Shown here one piece after another: positions 39,128 to 46,795 of a DNA stretch of 64,000 bases. Each line of letters opens with the position of its first letter. Position 1 is the stretch's first letter. Both the position numbers and the translations under genes were made by a program. Below the pieces are notes generated by a model. That model made no database searches. It saw only the letters and a list, made by a program, of their open reading frames with translations, and was not told where the DNA came from. Where the stretch lies: the NCBI RefSeq assembly GCF_002287925.1, contig NZ_CP016769.1, positions 434,001 to 498,000 on the forward strand, read 5' to 3'. Source of the stretch: Candidatus Planktophila lacus. GTDB lineage: Bacteria; Actinomycetota; Actinomycetes; Nanopelagicales; Nanopelagicaceae.

Positions 39128-40771
39128 TTACTTCTTTTTATATCCCGCCGGGCACTTAGGACTAACTGCCGTTACCTTCTTAGTGGTCTTTCCCTTTACG
39201 CAAGAGATTGTGATCTTCTTAGAGGCGACCGGCGCCACAACCTTCTCCTGAGAAAGCTTTACGTTGATAGTTGGCGCAGAGAATGTAAATCCCTTAGCAG
39301 AGAGATAGAGCCATCCGTTCTTCTCGTTAACGATAGTGGTGGCAACTTTCTTCTCACCTTCATCGGAGGTAATTGAAATCTCTGCCTTGATCGGAGCGCT
39401 TGAGAAACCATAGAGACAACGCGCAATATCGCTACGCATCGACAAGTCGTAACTTCCGGAGGCGAGAGAGCCATTTGCTTCATAATGCGGTGAAGCAACT
39501 TTATAGGTGAGCGATTGCGATTCTTTATCAAATGTCGGAGGACCAGGTAGATAAGTAAGGGCATTGGTTGTTACAAGACCTGCAACGTTTCCTGTGTTAT
39601 CTGAACATTTCTGAACATCACTGGAATTCTGGCCGTAATTCATTGCTTTAAAGGCCCAAGTTGTGTTTGTCGATGTTGCCTTATCTTTATATGCGGGGGC
39701 AAAGGCCGCAGCTAAATCAACCATTACAGCTGAAGAGGAACCGTCGTTGATGCGTGCTTCTCTTATTCCATCCCCGCTCTTTCCGAAGTATCTATCAGTA
39801 AAAACAATGTCTCGAACTTTCTGTGGAATCTCTGCATTAGGAACAGAGAAGTTCAACGTTGGAACACGTACTGGTTCGGCTTCGACTGAAATTTCCTGTC
39901 CAGTTTTCCAATTCTTAATCGTTACATCAGGCAGTGCCAAACGTCCGTGGTACCAACCAGATAACTTTGTTCCCATGCGCAGCGAAACACCAAAGCGATA
40001 GCCCGCTGGAAATTCACGAACGGCTTCACAGACATTTACATCAGTTCCGACACAACGCGAACCGTCTGGCAAATACCAATTTCCAGTATCGCCCCAGTTA
40101 ACCCAAGAAGCACGAGCGGTGCCGTTATCACGCGGCTGAATCAATCTATATTGCCCAGGAATTTCTTCGACAGGCGATATTCCAGTCTTTAGCTCGCTAA
40201 GGAAAATCTTTCGTGCACTAATTGGCTCACCAACTTTCTTCTCTGGTTGAGCAAGCATAAATTGAGATGATACAAAGTATGTATCTTTACCTGCGCTATT
40301 GATGACGCCAGGTATTTGCCACAGCGCACCTTGCCCTGTTCCATCCGGCAAATTGATCGCAACATTTTCTTTAAATGTAAATTTCCCGTAATCCAGTGGA
40401 ACAGATTTAACTAATTTTCCAGGAATCTTTTTTCCGGCCGAGTCAACCGCCCAAACATCAGCGATACATGCAACGCTTGATGCATCGGTACAAACAGTGA
40501 GATTTACATATCCGATAATTCCAGCCGCATCAGTGCAAATCTTGTCCTCGAGATCATCGCAACGAAGCCAAGTTTCCTGCGAATCCAAGTTGCCTTTACC
40601 GAAGACAACATTTGGTGAGCGACCAAACTCCAACCCATCTTCGATTAGCAGTCCGAGTAGAGGAATATCTGGAGCGAACTTCATTCCGGCGTTAGCCGTA
40701 TTGGCCTGAACCAACGAACCCAACAAAAGCGCAGCAACTAGAGCTGCTCCATATTTACGGACTGACTTCAC
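39128..40771 (-). CDS. large secreted protein with C-terminal CVKGK module
   Basis: About 547 aa with a signal peptide (VKSVRKYGAALVAALLLGSLVQANTANA). I chose the GTG at 40771, which has GGGG 6 nt upstream; ATG 40783 and TTG 40789 are alternatives. The mature protein is rich in beta-strand-like segments with paired cysteines, and the last part (ISCVKGKTTKKVTAVSPKCP) is a lysine-rich two-cysteine tail shared with two other proteins in this window. It is a full-length paralogue of the broken gene at 49819-52456, sharing GSYDLSMRSDIARCLYGFSSAP-like and YLSAKGFTFSAPTINVKL-like segments. No enzyme motif recognised; surface or extracellular structural role is inferred. Confidence 0.75.
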   Translation of the reverse strand: MKSVRKYGAALVAALLLGSLVQANTANAGMKFAPDIPLLGLLIEDGLEFGRSPNVVFGKGNLDSQETWLRCDDLEDKICTDAAGIIGYVNLTVCTDASSVACIADVWAVDSAGKKIPGKLVKSVPLDYGKFTFKENVAINLPDGTGQGALWQIPGVINSAGKDTYFVSSQFMLAQPEKKVGEPISARKIFLSELKTGISPVEEIPGQYRLIQPRDNGTARASWVNWGDTGNWYLPDGSRCVGTDVNVCEAVREFPAGYRFGVSLRMGTKLSGWYHGRLALPDVTIKNWKTGQEISVEAEPVRVPTLNFSVPNAEIPQKVRDIVFTDRYFGKSGDGIREARINDGSSSAVMVDLAAAFAPAYKDKATSTNTTWAFKAMNYGQNSSDVQKCSDNTGNVAGLVTTNALTYLPGPPTFDKESQSLTYKVASPHYEANGSLASGSYDLSMRSDIARCLYGFSSAPIKAEISITSDEGEKKVATTIVNEKNGWLYLSAKGFTFSAPTINVKLSQEKVVAPVASKKITISCVKGKTTKKVTAVSPKCPAGYKKK

Positions 40772-40854
40772 GTAAAACCCCATTCGCAACTGACCGATAC
40801 AGCCTAGTTAGGCCTATATATCTGCCGTCAATTACCCCCGCGATTTATGCAGGG

Positions 40855-41541
40855 CTATTCCAGTTCCTTGGGCGCCTGCATCGTAAGCGGTGGGATCGCA
40901 GGCTTATCTTCCTCGAGTTCCTTCATATTCTTATCTATCTCCTGGATTACCCGATCGATGCCGTACTCGGCGGCAATCAGGGCGCAGGATAAGAAGCGGT
41001 TAAATTCGCGGCCATCGCGGGCGCCAAATAACACCCCCGAAGTCTTCTGGCGATTGCTGACGTGGAAGATGTAATCGGTTTCATCGGCACTTGCCGCAGC
41101 ACCGTTCCACTTTGAGAAGGCCCACTCTTTGGTATTAAACATTCCGTTAAACAAAACGCGCTGGGTCGTTAGCAGAACATCGCCGACTTCAGCATATTTC
41201 TGAATCGGATCGCCTGAAACATAAGTACCGCGCGTTGCGCCAACGCGATAACGAATACCGGCAACCACCGGAATGCTTAGCCCTTGGCTAGAGCCTTGAA
41301 AACTTCCGGCGCCTCGACCTGCTTCGTGGAATTGACCTTGCGCTGTCCAGAGAACTATTTCGCCAGCCTTTTGAATCGTCTGATTAACAACAACATCTTC
41401 ACCTTTAGCCGCCAATAGAAATGCATCGCGCGCCTTCTGAAAGATTTCAATATCGCTCTGCCAATCGGTTAACTCGGCATCGTAAACTTCCATCGCGCCT
41501 TTATATGCGCGCTTAGCTTTCCAATTAGCGATAAATCCCAT
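40855..41541 (-). CDS. conserved hypothetical cytoplasmic protein, 228 aa
   Basis: No signal peptide and no membrane helix. The N-terminal 60 residues look helical. A middle beta-rich part contains GDVLLTTQRVLFNGMFNTKEWAFSKW, the kind of sequence seen in bacterial PH-like or GRAM-like domains (TxxRVxF). The C-terminus is helical and acidic, with a proline-rich tail. Function not recognised. It starts 4 nt after the stop of the CPBP protease gene, so the two may form an operon. Confidence 0.65.
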   Translation of the reverse strand: MGFIANWKAKRAYKGAMEVYDAELTDWQSDIEIFQKARDAFLLAAKGEDVVVNQTIQKAGEIVLWTAQGQFHEAGRGAGSFQGSSQGLSIPVVAGIRYRVGATRGTYVSGDPIQKYAEVGDVLLTTQRVLFNGMFNTKEWAFSKWNGAAASADETDYIFHVSNRQKTSGVLFGARDGREFNRFLSCALIAAEYGIDRVIQEIDKNMKELEEDKPAIPPLTMQAPKELE

Positions 41542-41544
41542 GGC

Positions 41545-42387
41545 CTAATTCTGCCCAACTAGCGCCGGTTTGTCCGAACTTTCATCAACTAACTTCCATT
41601 TAATTGCTAGACGGATAGCAAAACCTTTAAACCACCGCGGAGCCCAGATCTTACGTGGCTTTGAAAAGTAGAGGATCAGGAGAGCAGGAAAGAGAATCAT
41701 TAAGAAATCTGAAAATGGCGATGTCAGCCCTTCCCAGAATGGATATGAAGTCGGCGGGTTATCAGCCAATTTTGGGGGAGTTTTATCAAAAACAACGCTC
41801 CAGTCCATTAGCGCGTGCACCAACACTGGAACCCAAATGCTGCGCGTTGCAATCATGATCGCGCACATCAAGAAACCAAAACAGAAAGCGCTCATCACAT
41901 GCCAATAGGCCAACCATGGATCCCAGTCACTGCCCGTGTAGAGATTTAAATGCATGAGCCCGAAGAAGAGCGATGAAACAAATATCGCTGCCTTATGGCT
42001 CCGCCTCTTTAACACGCCATATATAAAGCCACGAGCAACGATTTCTTCACCGAAACCTATAGAGAGCAAGAAGATAATCCCGGGCACCGCAACTTTCCAC
42101 GGTTTCATCACGTTATCTTCATTAGAGATAACTGAAATCAAGATCGCAGCAGAGAGAGCCATGGCAAAGATTGAACCAGGTGAAATACGAGGCAATCCAA
42201 AGTATTCAAGCGTTGGCAAATTAAATCGCTTAATGAAAAAGAGAAATACCAAACCCATCACAACGAAAGCCGCGATATTGCTGGCGCTTCCAGACGGATC
42301 CATAAATGGAACGCGCACATATCGCAGCAACAAAATTGCAAAGAACGAGAACCCCGCTAAGGAGAACCCGATCTGTAATCGCTTCAT
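41545..42387 (-). CDS. CPBP-family intramembrane metalloprotease
   Basis: About 280 aa with seven or eight hydrophobic helices. The CPBP/ABI (CAAX-protease-like) motifs are present: FGEEIVARGFIYGVLKRR (EExxxR) near residue 135, FFGLMHLNL, and later HALMDWSV. Members cleave membrane proteins or confer self-immunity to bacteriocins. I prefer the ATG at 42387, because TAGCTT lies 7 nt upstream. A GTG at 42438 would add 17 residues. Confidence 0.8.
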   Translation of the reverse strand: MKRLQIGFSLAGFSFFAILLLRYVRVPFMDPSGSASNIAAFVVMGLVFLFFIKRFNLPTLEYFGLPRISPGSIFAMALSAAILISVISNEDNVMKPWKVAVPGIIFLLSIGFGEEIVARGFIYGVLKRRSHKAAIFVSSLFFGLMHLNLYTGSDWDPWLAYWHVMSAFCFGFLMCAIMIATRSIWVPVLVHALMDWSVVFDKTPPKLADNPPTSYPFWEGLTSPFSDFLMILFPALLILYFSKPRKIWAPRWFKGFAIRLAIKWKLVDESSDKPALVGQN

Positions 42388-42450
42388 ACCTGCAAAGCTA
42401 GCGAGCCCCACTGACAAACGTGGTTCATATCTATCCACAGCAAAGTAAAA

Positions 42451-42484
42451 AACCTAAGTCAGCAAACTTCTACTGACTTAGGTT
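42451..42484 (-). terminator. 12-bp hairpin with T-rich tract on the minus strand
   Basis: AACCTAAGTCAG (42451-42462) pairs with CTGACTTAGGTT (42473-42484). Read on the minus strand it is followed by TTTTACTTT. It lies between the CPBP protease gene and the tRNA-like gene, and would stop antisense transcription leaving the tRNA-like locus. Confidence 0.6.
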
Positions 42485-42495
42485 CCGTCCTGCGT

Positions 42496-42569
42496 ACCGC
42501 TGTAGCTCATTGGATAGAGCATCCCACTAACTACGGGAATGGTAGCGGGTTCGAACCCCGCCAGCGGTA
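42496..42569 (+). tRNA. tRNA-like gene with atypical anticodon arm (formal anticodon AAC)
   Basis: Clear tRNA parts: acceptor ACCGCTG/CAGCGGT, TA, D stem GCTC/GAGC with loop ATTGGATA, and T arm GCGGG-TTCGAAC-CCCGC. The anticodon arm is odd: stem TCCCA/CGGGA has an A-C mismatch next to loop CTAACTA, which gives formal anticodon AAC and U at position 37, and the variable region has six bases. The acceptor helix can extend to 11 bp (42492-42502 with 42562-42572). No CCA is encoded. The D arm resembles arginine tRNAs. Identity is not secure; tRNA-Val(AAC) would be very unusual in bacteria. A strong terminator follows, so it is probably transcribed. Confidence 0.6.
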
Positions 42570-42576
42570 CGCACAC

Positions 42577-42617
42577 CTAATGGCCACGCCGTAGTAAAGC
42601 GTGGCCATTAGTATTTT
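42577..42617 (+). terminator. rho-independent terminator after the tRNA-like gene
   Basis: CTAATGGCCACGC (42577-42589) pairs perfectly with GCGTGGCCATTAG (42599-42611) around a 9-nt loop, followed by TATTTTC. Confidence 0.85.
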
Positions 42618-42669
42618 CTAACGCAGAGTAACTATTTACTTAGCAACCAAAGACCCAATACTTTTGGCT

Positions 42670-43692
42670 ATGAAACTTCGCGCAGTAGCCGTGGCCTTAG
42701 CCCTCTGCGCATCTACCTTTACTCAACCTGCCAACGCTGGATTAAACGCAGAAATTGATCTCTCCAATCCGCGAATTGTTCCGATCTATGGCTCTGATTC
42801 GCCGACACCTCCCAATATTGGTGATCAGGCTTCTTACTCGGGCTTTCTTTATTCATCACGAATAGTTTTCTCGGCCGCTCATTCTGAATATCAATTCGAT
42901 CAGCAAGGAAACAAGATCCTATTCGGTTCCAAGTATTTATTTGTTGGTCTGCCTAATTCGACAGCAGGAGACTATAAGGGTGCTGTAAAAGTAGAATTGA
43001 GATTAGTCGCAAAAAACTACAGATCTAAAAATGGCAATCTCGATGATTTTGCGATCTATGTTCTCGAGAAAGATTTAATTCCAGCGGATCCAGTCAGGCT
43101 GTTAACCCTAGAGCTTGAAGCTGAAATTCGTGAATCCAAGACGCCAATAAAGATGCATGGTTATGGAGAATATATAGATCGCTGCGATGTCAACGAAAAA
43201 CTGCCGTGTACATCTAAGTACCAAAAAACCTTTCAGCCCAGATCTTTAACTACCATTTTGCGAACTCTTAAAGAGGCCGAAGCGATTGTTGGTTATGAGC
43301 GCCAACAATTACAAAATCATCTAGTAATGAACAATGGAAAAGCAGGATTCGGGTGCAGTGGTGATTCAGGAGGCTCCATCACATCAACTTACAAAAATGA
43401 GTTGATTTACATGGCTACAACGCCAAACGGCATGAATGCCTATTCATGCGGAGCGGCCGGAGATCACGACGGCAAAGGGGGAATCAACTACGCATCTCCT
43501 GTTTACAAGCACCTTGATATTTTGAAGGAAGCCGAAGATTACGTCGCTGCAGCGCTAGCCAAAGAGGCGGAAGCAAAAGCCGCACTCGTTAAAAAGAAAT
43601 CAACGATCACCTGCGTTAAAGGCAAGACTTCAAAGAAGGTAACTGCCGTTTCACCCAAGTGCCCAACTGGCTTTAAATTAAAGAGGTTATAA
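42670..43692 (+). CDS. secreted trypsin-like serine protease with C-terminal CVKGK module
   Basis: About 340 aa with a signal peptide ending near QPANA. The chymotrypsin-fold triad can be read: His in VFSAAHSEY, Asp in NLDDFAIYVLEK and Ser in GCSGDSGGSI. Cysteines pair likely around the active site. A helical alanine-rich linker (AAALAKEAEAKAAL) leads to the C-terminal module TITCVKGKTSKKVTAVSPKC, the same as in two other secreted proteins here. Substrate unknown; it probably acts outside or at the cell surface. The ATG at 42670 is chosen over a TTG at 42664. Confidence 0.82.
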   Translation: MKLRAVAVALALCASTFTQPANAGLNAEIDLSNPRIVPIYGSDSPTPPNIGDQASYSGFLYSSRIVFSAAHSEYQFDQQGNKILFGSKYLFVGLPNSTAGDYKGAVKVELRLVAKNYRSKNGNLDDFAIYVLEKDLIPADPVRLLTLELEAEIRESKTPIKMHGYGEYIDRCDVNEKLPCTSKYQKTFQPRSLTTILRTLKEAEAIVGYERQQLQNHLVMNNGKAGFGCSGDSGGSITSTYKNELIYMATTPNGMNAYSCGAAGDHDGKGGINYASPVYKHLDILKEAEDYVAAALAKEAEAKAALVKKKSTITCVKGKTSKKVTAVSPKCPTGFKLKRL

Positions 43693-43752
43693 AAGGTAAC
43701 CTTTTGCCACCTCGTCTGGTAGGCTGAACCCGTTGAATTAAAGGAGGCCGCC

Positions 43753-43962
43753 TTGGCACAAACTGTAAAACTCTCCGATGAACTCGTAGAAGATGCCAAG
43801 CGCATCGCCGCCGTTGAACACCGTTCCGTTCCGCGCCAGATTGAGTTCTATTTCCGTATGGCGCTGATCGCAGAAGAAAACCCTGATCTTTCATTTTCGT
43901 TGATCAGAGAGATTATGAAAGCCGACGCCGAGGAAGCAACTGAGGAATACACCTTCGGCTGA
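43753..43962 (+). CDS. ParD-like antitoxin of a toxin-antitoxin pair
   Basis: A 69-aa protein. VKLSDELVEDAKRIAAVEHRSVPRQIEFYFRMALIAEENPDL looks like a ribbon-helix-helix DNA-binding antitoxin of the ParD-like family, followed by an acidic tail that would wrap the toxin. TTG start with a strong AAGGAGG ribosome-binding site at 43741-43747. The stop overlaps the toxin start (TGATG). The palindrome AAAAGGTAACCTTTT at about 43691-43705 upstream could be its operator. Confidence 0.83.
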   Translation: MAQTVKLSDELVEDAKRIAAVEHRSVPRQIEFYFRMALIAEENPDLSFSLIREIMKADAEEATEEYTFG

Positions 43963-44240
43963 TGAAGATTAGCTATGGTGCTCAGTTCGCTCGTTCTCTA
44001 AATCGCCTTCATAAGAATCAAAAACGCGCCCTAGATAAAGCGGTCATGGCGATCGCAGCAAACCCAAAACTCGGCGATGCCAAAATCGGCGACCTCACCG
44101 GCGTCAGCGTTTACAAATTCAAGGCTAATCAAACTCAATGGCTTCTTGCCTACCGCATAGTCTCCCGCCAAGAAATTACATTGTTGGTTTTCGGCCCACA
44201 TGAAAACTTTTATCGCGATTTAAAAAAATCCGATCAATAG
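43962..44240 (+). CDS. RelE/ParE-family toxin
   Basis: A 92-aa basic protein with the RelE/ParE fold pattern: FARSLNRLHKNQKRALDKAVMAIAANP, DLTGVSVYKFKANQTQWLLAYRIV and a C-terminal ITLLVFGPHENFYRDLKK. Such toxins cut mRNA on the ribosome or poison gyrase. The HENFYRDLKK end with Tyr favours a RelE-type RNase. Coupled to the antitoxin by a one-base overlap. Confidence 0.85.
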   Translation: MKISYGAQFARSLNRLHKNQKRALDKAVMAIAANPKLGDAKIGDLTGVSVYKFKANQTQWLLAYRIVSRQEITLLVFGPHENFYRDLKKSDQ

Positions 44241-44273
44241 CCAATTTATAGATTTACCGAATACGATCCGATT

Positions 44274-44756
44274 ATGACAATTTCACTTCAGCGCGCACTC
44301 GAACATATGGCTTGGGCCAATCAAGAGATCTACAAGTTAATTGCCGAGCTACCCGATGAAGCGCTCGATGCCTATGCAACTGACCCAGAATTTCCGGTCC
44401 GCGAAATCCTGCGCCACATCGCATCATCATCCGGCAGTTACGCATCGCGCCTCGAAGAGACAGCCCCCGTCGTACTAGAGCAGCCAAAGAACATGGCCGA
44501 ACTCCGCGAGCTCTCAAAAATTCTTGCAGTAAATGATGCTCGCCTTTTGAAACTTGTTGATCTCGAAGATAAAACAATTTCAATAACTCGCGATGGCGAA
44601 ACCACACATTGGTTACGCTCGACAATCATCACTCAAGCGGTGCACCACTCAATCGAACACCGCGCTCACGCAGTTTCTGCACTAGAAGCCCGCGGCTACA
44701 AAAAAGTTGATCTAGACGTATTCGACGTCTGGGGCTTTGAACTCAGCCTGCGCTAG
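44274..44756 (+). CDS. DinB-family protein
   Basis: A 160-aa four-helix-bundle protein. The three metal-binding histidines of DinB-like proteins can be matched to HMAWANQEIYKLI (residue 11), REILRHIASSSGSY and AVHHSIEHRAHAVSALE. These act as thiol-dependent transferases or have unknown roles. TACGAT at 44262-44267 is 6 nt before the ATG, a leaderless-type start. Confidence 0.8.
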   Translation: MTISLQRALEHMAWANQEIYKLIAELPDEALDAYATDPEFPVREILRHIASSSGSYASRLEETAPVVLEQPKNMAELRELSKILAVNDARLLKLVDLEDKTISITRDGETTHWLRSTIITQAVHHSIEHRAHAVSALEARGYKKVDLDVFDVWGFELSLR

Positions 44757-44813
44757 CGAGTCTGTGAAGCGCAGAACGGGCAAACGCTCTTAACTATTGC
44801 TACCTTTGTCCTC

Positions 44814-45188
44814 ATGTTCAGGGCCAAAGCCGTAGCCGCCAAGTACAGCGGTGCGTTAGCAATATCGCTAGCTCTCTTTTCGGCCGGCTTTGTCATGGTC
44901 CACGCTTGCCACACAGATCAAACCTCTCATGAAAGCGTGAGCGGCCACCATCAGGCTGATGAGGCTGCCTCAACTATTTTTACTAGCGATAATTCATTAG
45001 TAGCGAAGGTGTGTTCAGCTACATTCTTTTTTGTCTTGATATTTGGCCGTAAAGTTAAATTAAAGAAAATTAACCGATTACGCCTTGAACTAGTATCACA
45101 AGCGACATTCCGAGTGGCCTCGTTACGAAGCCCACCAAATTTGAAGTATGCATTATCTATTTCTCAATTAGGAGTTATTCGAATCTAA
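44814..45188 (+). CDS. small histidine-rich membrane protein, 124 aa
   Basis: Two hydrophobic segments (about 12-30 and 62-78) flank a loop with HACHTDQTSHESVSGHHQ, rich in histidine with a cysteine, which could bind a metal such as copper. The C-terminal 45 residues are basic and cytoplasmic. No family recognised. It lies before a DUF305 gene, a family often found in copper or heavy-metal clusters. TACCTT at 44801-44806 is 7 nt upstream of the ATG. Confidence 0.6.
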   Translation: MFRAKAVAAKYSGALAISLALFSAGFVMVHACHTDQTSHESVSGHHQADEAASTIFTSDNSLVAKVCSATFFFVLIFGRKVKLKKINRLRLELVSQATFRVASLRSPPNLKYALSISQLGVIRI

Positions 45189-45194
45189 TCCAAC

Positions 45195-45225
45195 CTCGTT
45201 AAAACTTACCTGTTTACCTAACGAG
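45195..45225 (+). promoter_or_regulatory. leader inverted repeat before the DUF305 gene
   Basis: CTCGTTA (45195-45201) pairs with TAACGAG (45219-45225), ending 2 nt before the AAAGGA ribosome-binding site. Closely similar in sequence and position to the repeat before the PhoX-like gene (24139-24180). Confidence 0.42.
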
Positions 45226-45238
45226 CAAAGGATTATTT

Positions 45239-45781
45239 ATGTTGAAAAAAGTTGTTGTTGCATTCTTATTTACCATCTCGCTATTGCCCGCTAACCCTGC
45301 GGTAGCGAGTTCTCACGCCAAGTCGCTTAGCAATCTCAGTGGTACCGACATCATGTTCGCGCAAATGATGATTCCTCACCACCAACAAGCCGTCGACATG
45401 TCGAAATTTGCCCTGAAAAATAGCTCCAATAAGGCGATCAGGTCCCTTGCCACTGCCATCGTATCCAGTCAGGGTAAAGAGATAGCCCAGATGAAATTTT
45501 GGTTAAGCGCCACTAAATCATCGGCAACGATGGGTCACCACATGGATATGAACGGGATGATTTCTGATAAGCAGATGAAGGCTCTCGGTGGCTTAAAAGG
45601 AGCAAAGTTCGATAAGGCGTTCATTACCGCCATGATTGAGCACCATCAAGGCGCTCTTGAAATGGTAGTCATGCTGGAAACATCAAAGAACTCCGAAGCC
45701 AAAAAATTGGCCAAGGATATTCTCCGCGTCCAAAAATCCGAGATCGCCACCATGAAGAAACTTTTAGCGACATTCGCTTAA
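45239..45781 (+). CDS. secreted DUF305 family protein
   Basis: A 180-aa protein with signal peptide (cleavage near AVASSHA). DUF305 consists of paired helical hairpins: DIMFAQMMIPHHQQAVDMSKFAL and DKAFITAMIEHHQGALEMVVML are the two HHQ repeats, with a methionine- and histidine-rich middle (MGHHMDMNGM) suited to copper. Members occur with copper-resistance genes; the biochemical role is not established. It is followed by two cell-wall hydrolase genes. Confidence 0.88.
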   Translation: MLKKVVVAFLFTISLLPANPAVASSHAKSLSNLSGTDIMFAQMMIPHHQQAVDMSKFALKNSSNKAIRSLATAIVSSQGKEIAQMKFWLSATKSSATMGHHMDMNGMISDKQMKALGGLKGAKFDKAFITAMIEHHQGALEMVVMLETSKNSEAKKLAKDILRVQKSEIATMKKLLATFA

Positions 45782-45793
45782 AGCGGATTTACA

Positions 45794-46795
45794 ATGATGC
45801 GCGCATTACTTACTTTGGCGATATTTCTTACTTCTTTAATCGCTTCCCCTATGGCGGTTGCCGCTCCTTCGGTGGCCTCGGTTCAGCGAGATGTTGACCG
45901 CTTAAGGACCTTGGCTGCCGAAAAGTACGAAGCAGCCAACGAAGCCAATATCCGAATTAAGCAACTTGAAAGAGAGAGCGTCACTCTTATTGCAAAAGAG
46001 GCGATACTGAAAGAGAAGTTGAATGCTTCTAGCGAAATTCTCGCGCGCATCGCTATAGCAAATTTTCAAGGTCACGGTTTTGGAAAAACTATCGACTTAA
46101 TGTTTTCGGCTGATCCCACTCAGTATTTATCTGATGCTTCAGTATTGGACATAATTACTCGTGGTTATTCTCAGGAGCTGCAAGAGTTCAAGAGAAATAA
46201 ACAAAAGGTGGAAGCTTCGCGATATGTGGTTTCCGACAAGACCGCACTTTTAAAGCGGGAGAAATTGCGCCTGAACAAAGAAGTTGCATCTGCTAAATCT
46301 GCATTGGCAAAAGCTGAAAAATTATTGAAATCGCTAAAGAAGGAAGATCGGGAAAAGCTCGCTCAGCAAGAGGCAGAACGTGAAAATAAAATACTCAGCG
46401 ATTCAAAGAGATTTGCCGCCAATTATGCAGGTGATAATTCACGTGGATCTATCGCTCTCAAATACGCACTGAAACAAATTGGTGACATCTATGTTTGGGC
46501 AGCGGCCGGCCCAACACGTTGGGATTGCAGTGGATTGACCATGCGGGCGTATCAGACCGCAGGTGTCTCTCTACCGCATTCATCGCGAATCCAAGTTAAG
46601 TATGGAAAATCTATTTCCTATAACTCTCTCAAACCCGGAGATTTACTTTTCTTTGGCAAGCCAATCAGCCACGTATCCATGTATATGGGTGGTGGAAAAA
46701 TGGTGCAGGCGCCTAGACCGGGAAAACGTGTTGAGGTTGTTAATTTAACGAAGCGTTTTGGTTCAAAGCCATTTGTAGGGGCGAGACGGCTATGA
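45794..46795 (+). CDS. secreted NlpC/P60 peptidoglycan hydrolase
   Basis: A 333-aa RipA-like protein: signal peptide (to about residue 24), a long coiled coil (25-205) and a C-terminal NlpC/P60 domain with catalytic Cys in RWDCSGLTMRAYQ and His in ISHVSMYMGGG. It should cut D-Glu-to-diamino-acid bonds in peptidoglycan, and the coiled coil usually keeps it inactive or docks it to an activator. Its stop overlaps the next hydrolase gene (ATGA). Confidence 0.9.
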   Translation: MMRALLTLAIFLTSLIASPMAVAAPSVASVQRDVDRLRTLAAEKYEAANEANIRIKQLERESVTLIAKEAILKEKLNASSEILARIAIANFQGHGFGKTIDLMFSADPTQYLSDASVLDIITRGYSQELQEFKRNKQKVEASRYVVSDKTALLKREKLRLNKEVASAKSALAKAEKLLKSLKKEDREKLAQQEAERENKILSDSKRFAANYAGDNSRGSIALKYALKQIGDIYVWAAAGPTRWDCSGLTMRAYQTAGVSLPHSSRIQVKYGKSISYNSLKPGDLLFFGKPISHVSMYMGGGKMVQAPRPGKRVEVVNLTKRFGSKPFVGARRL

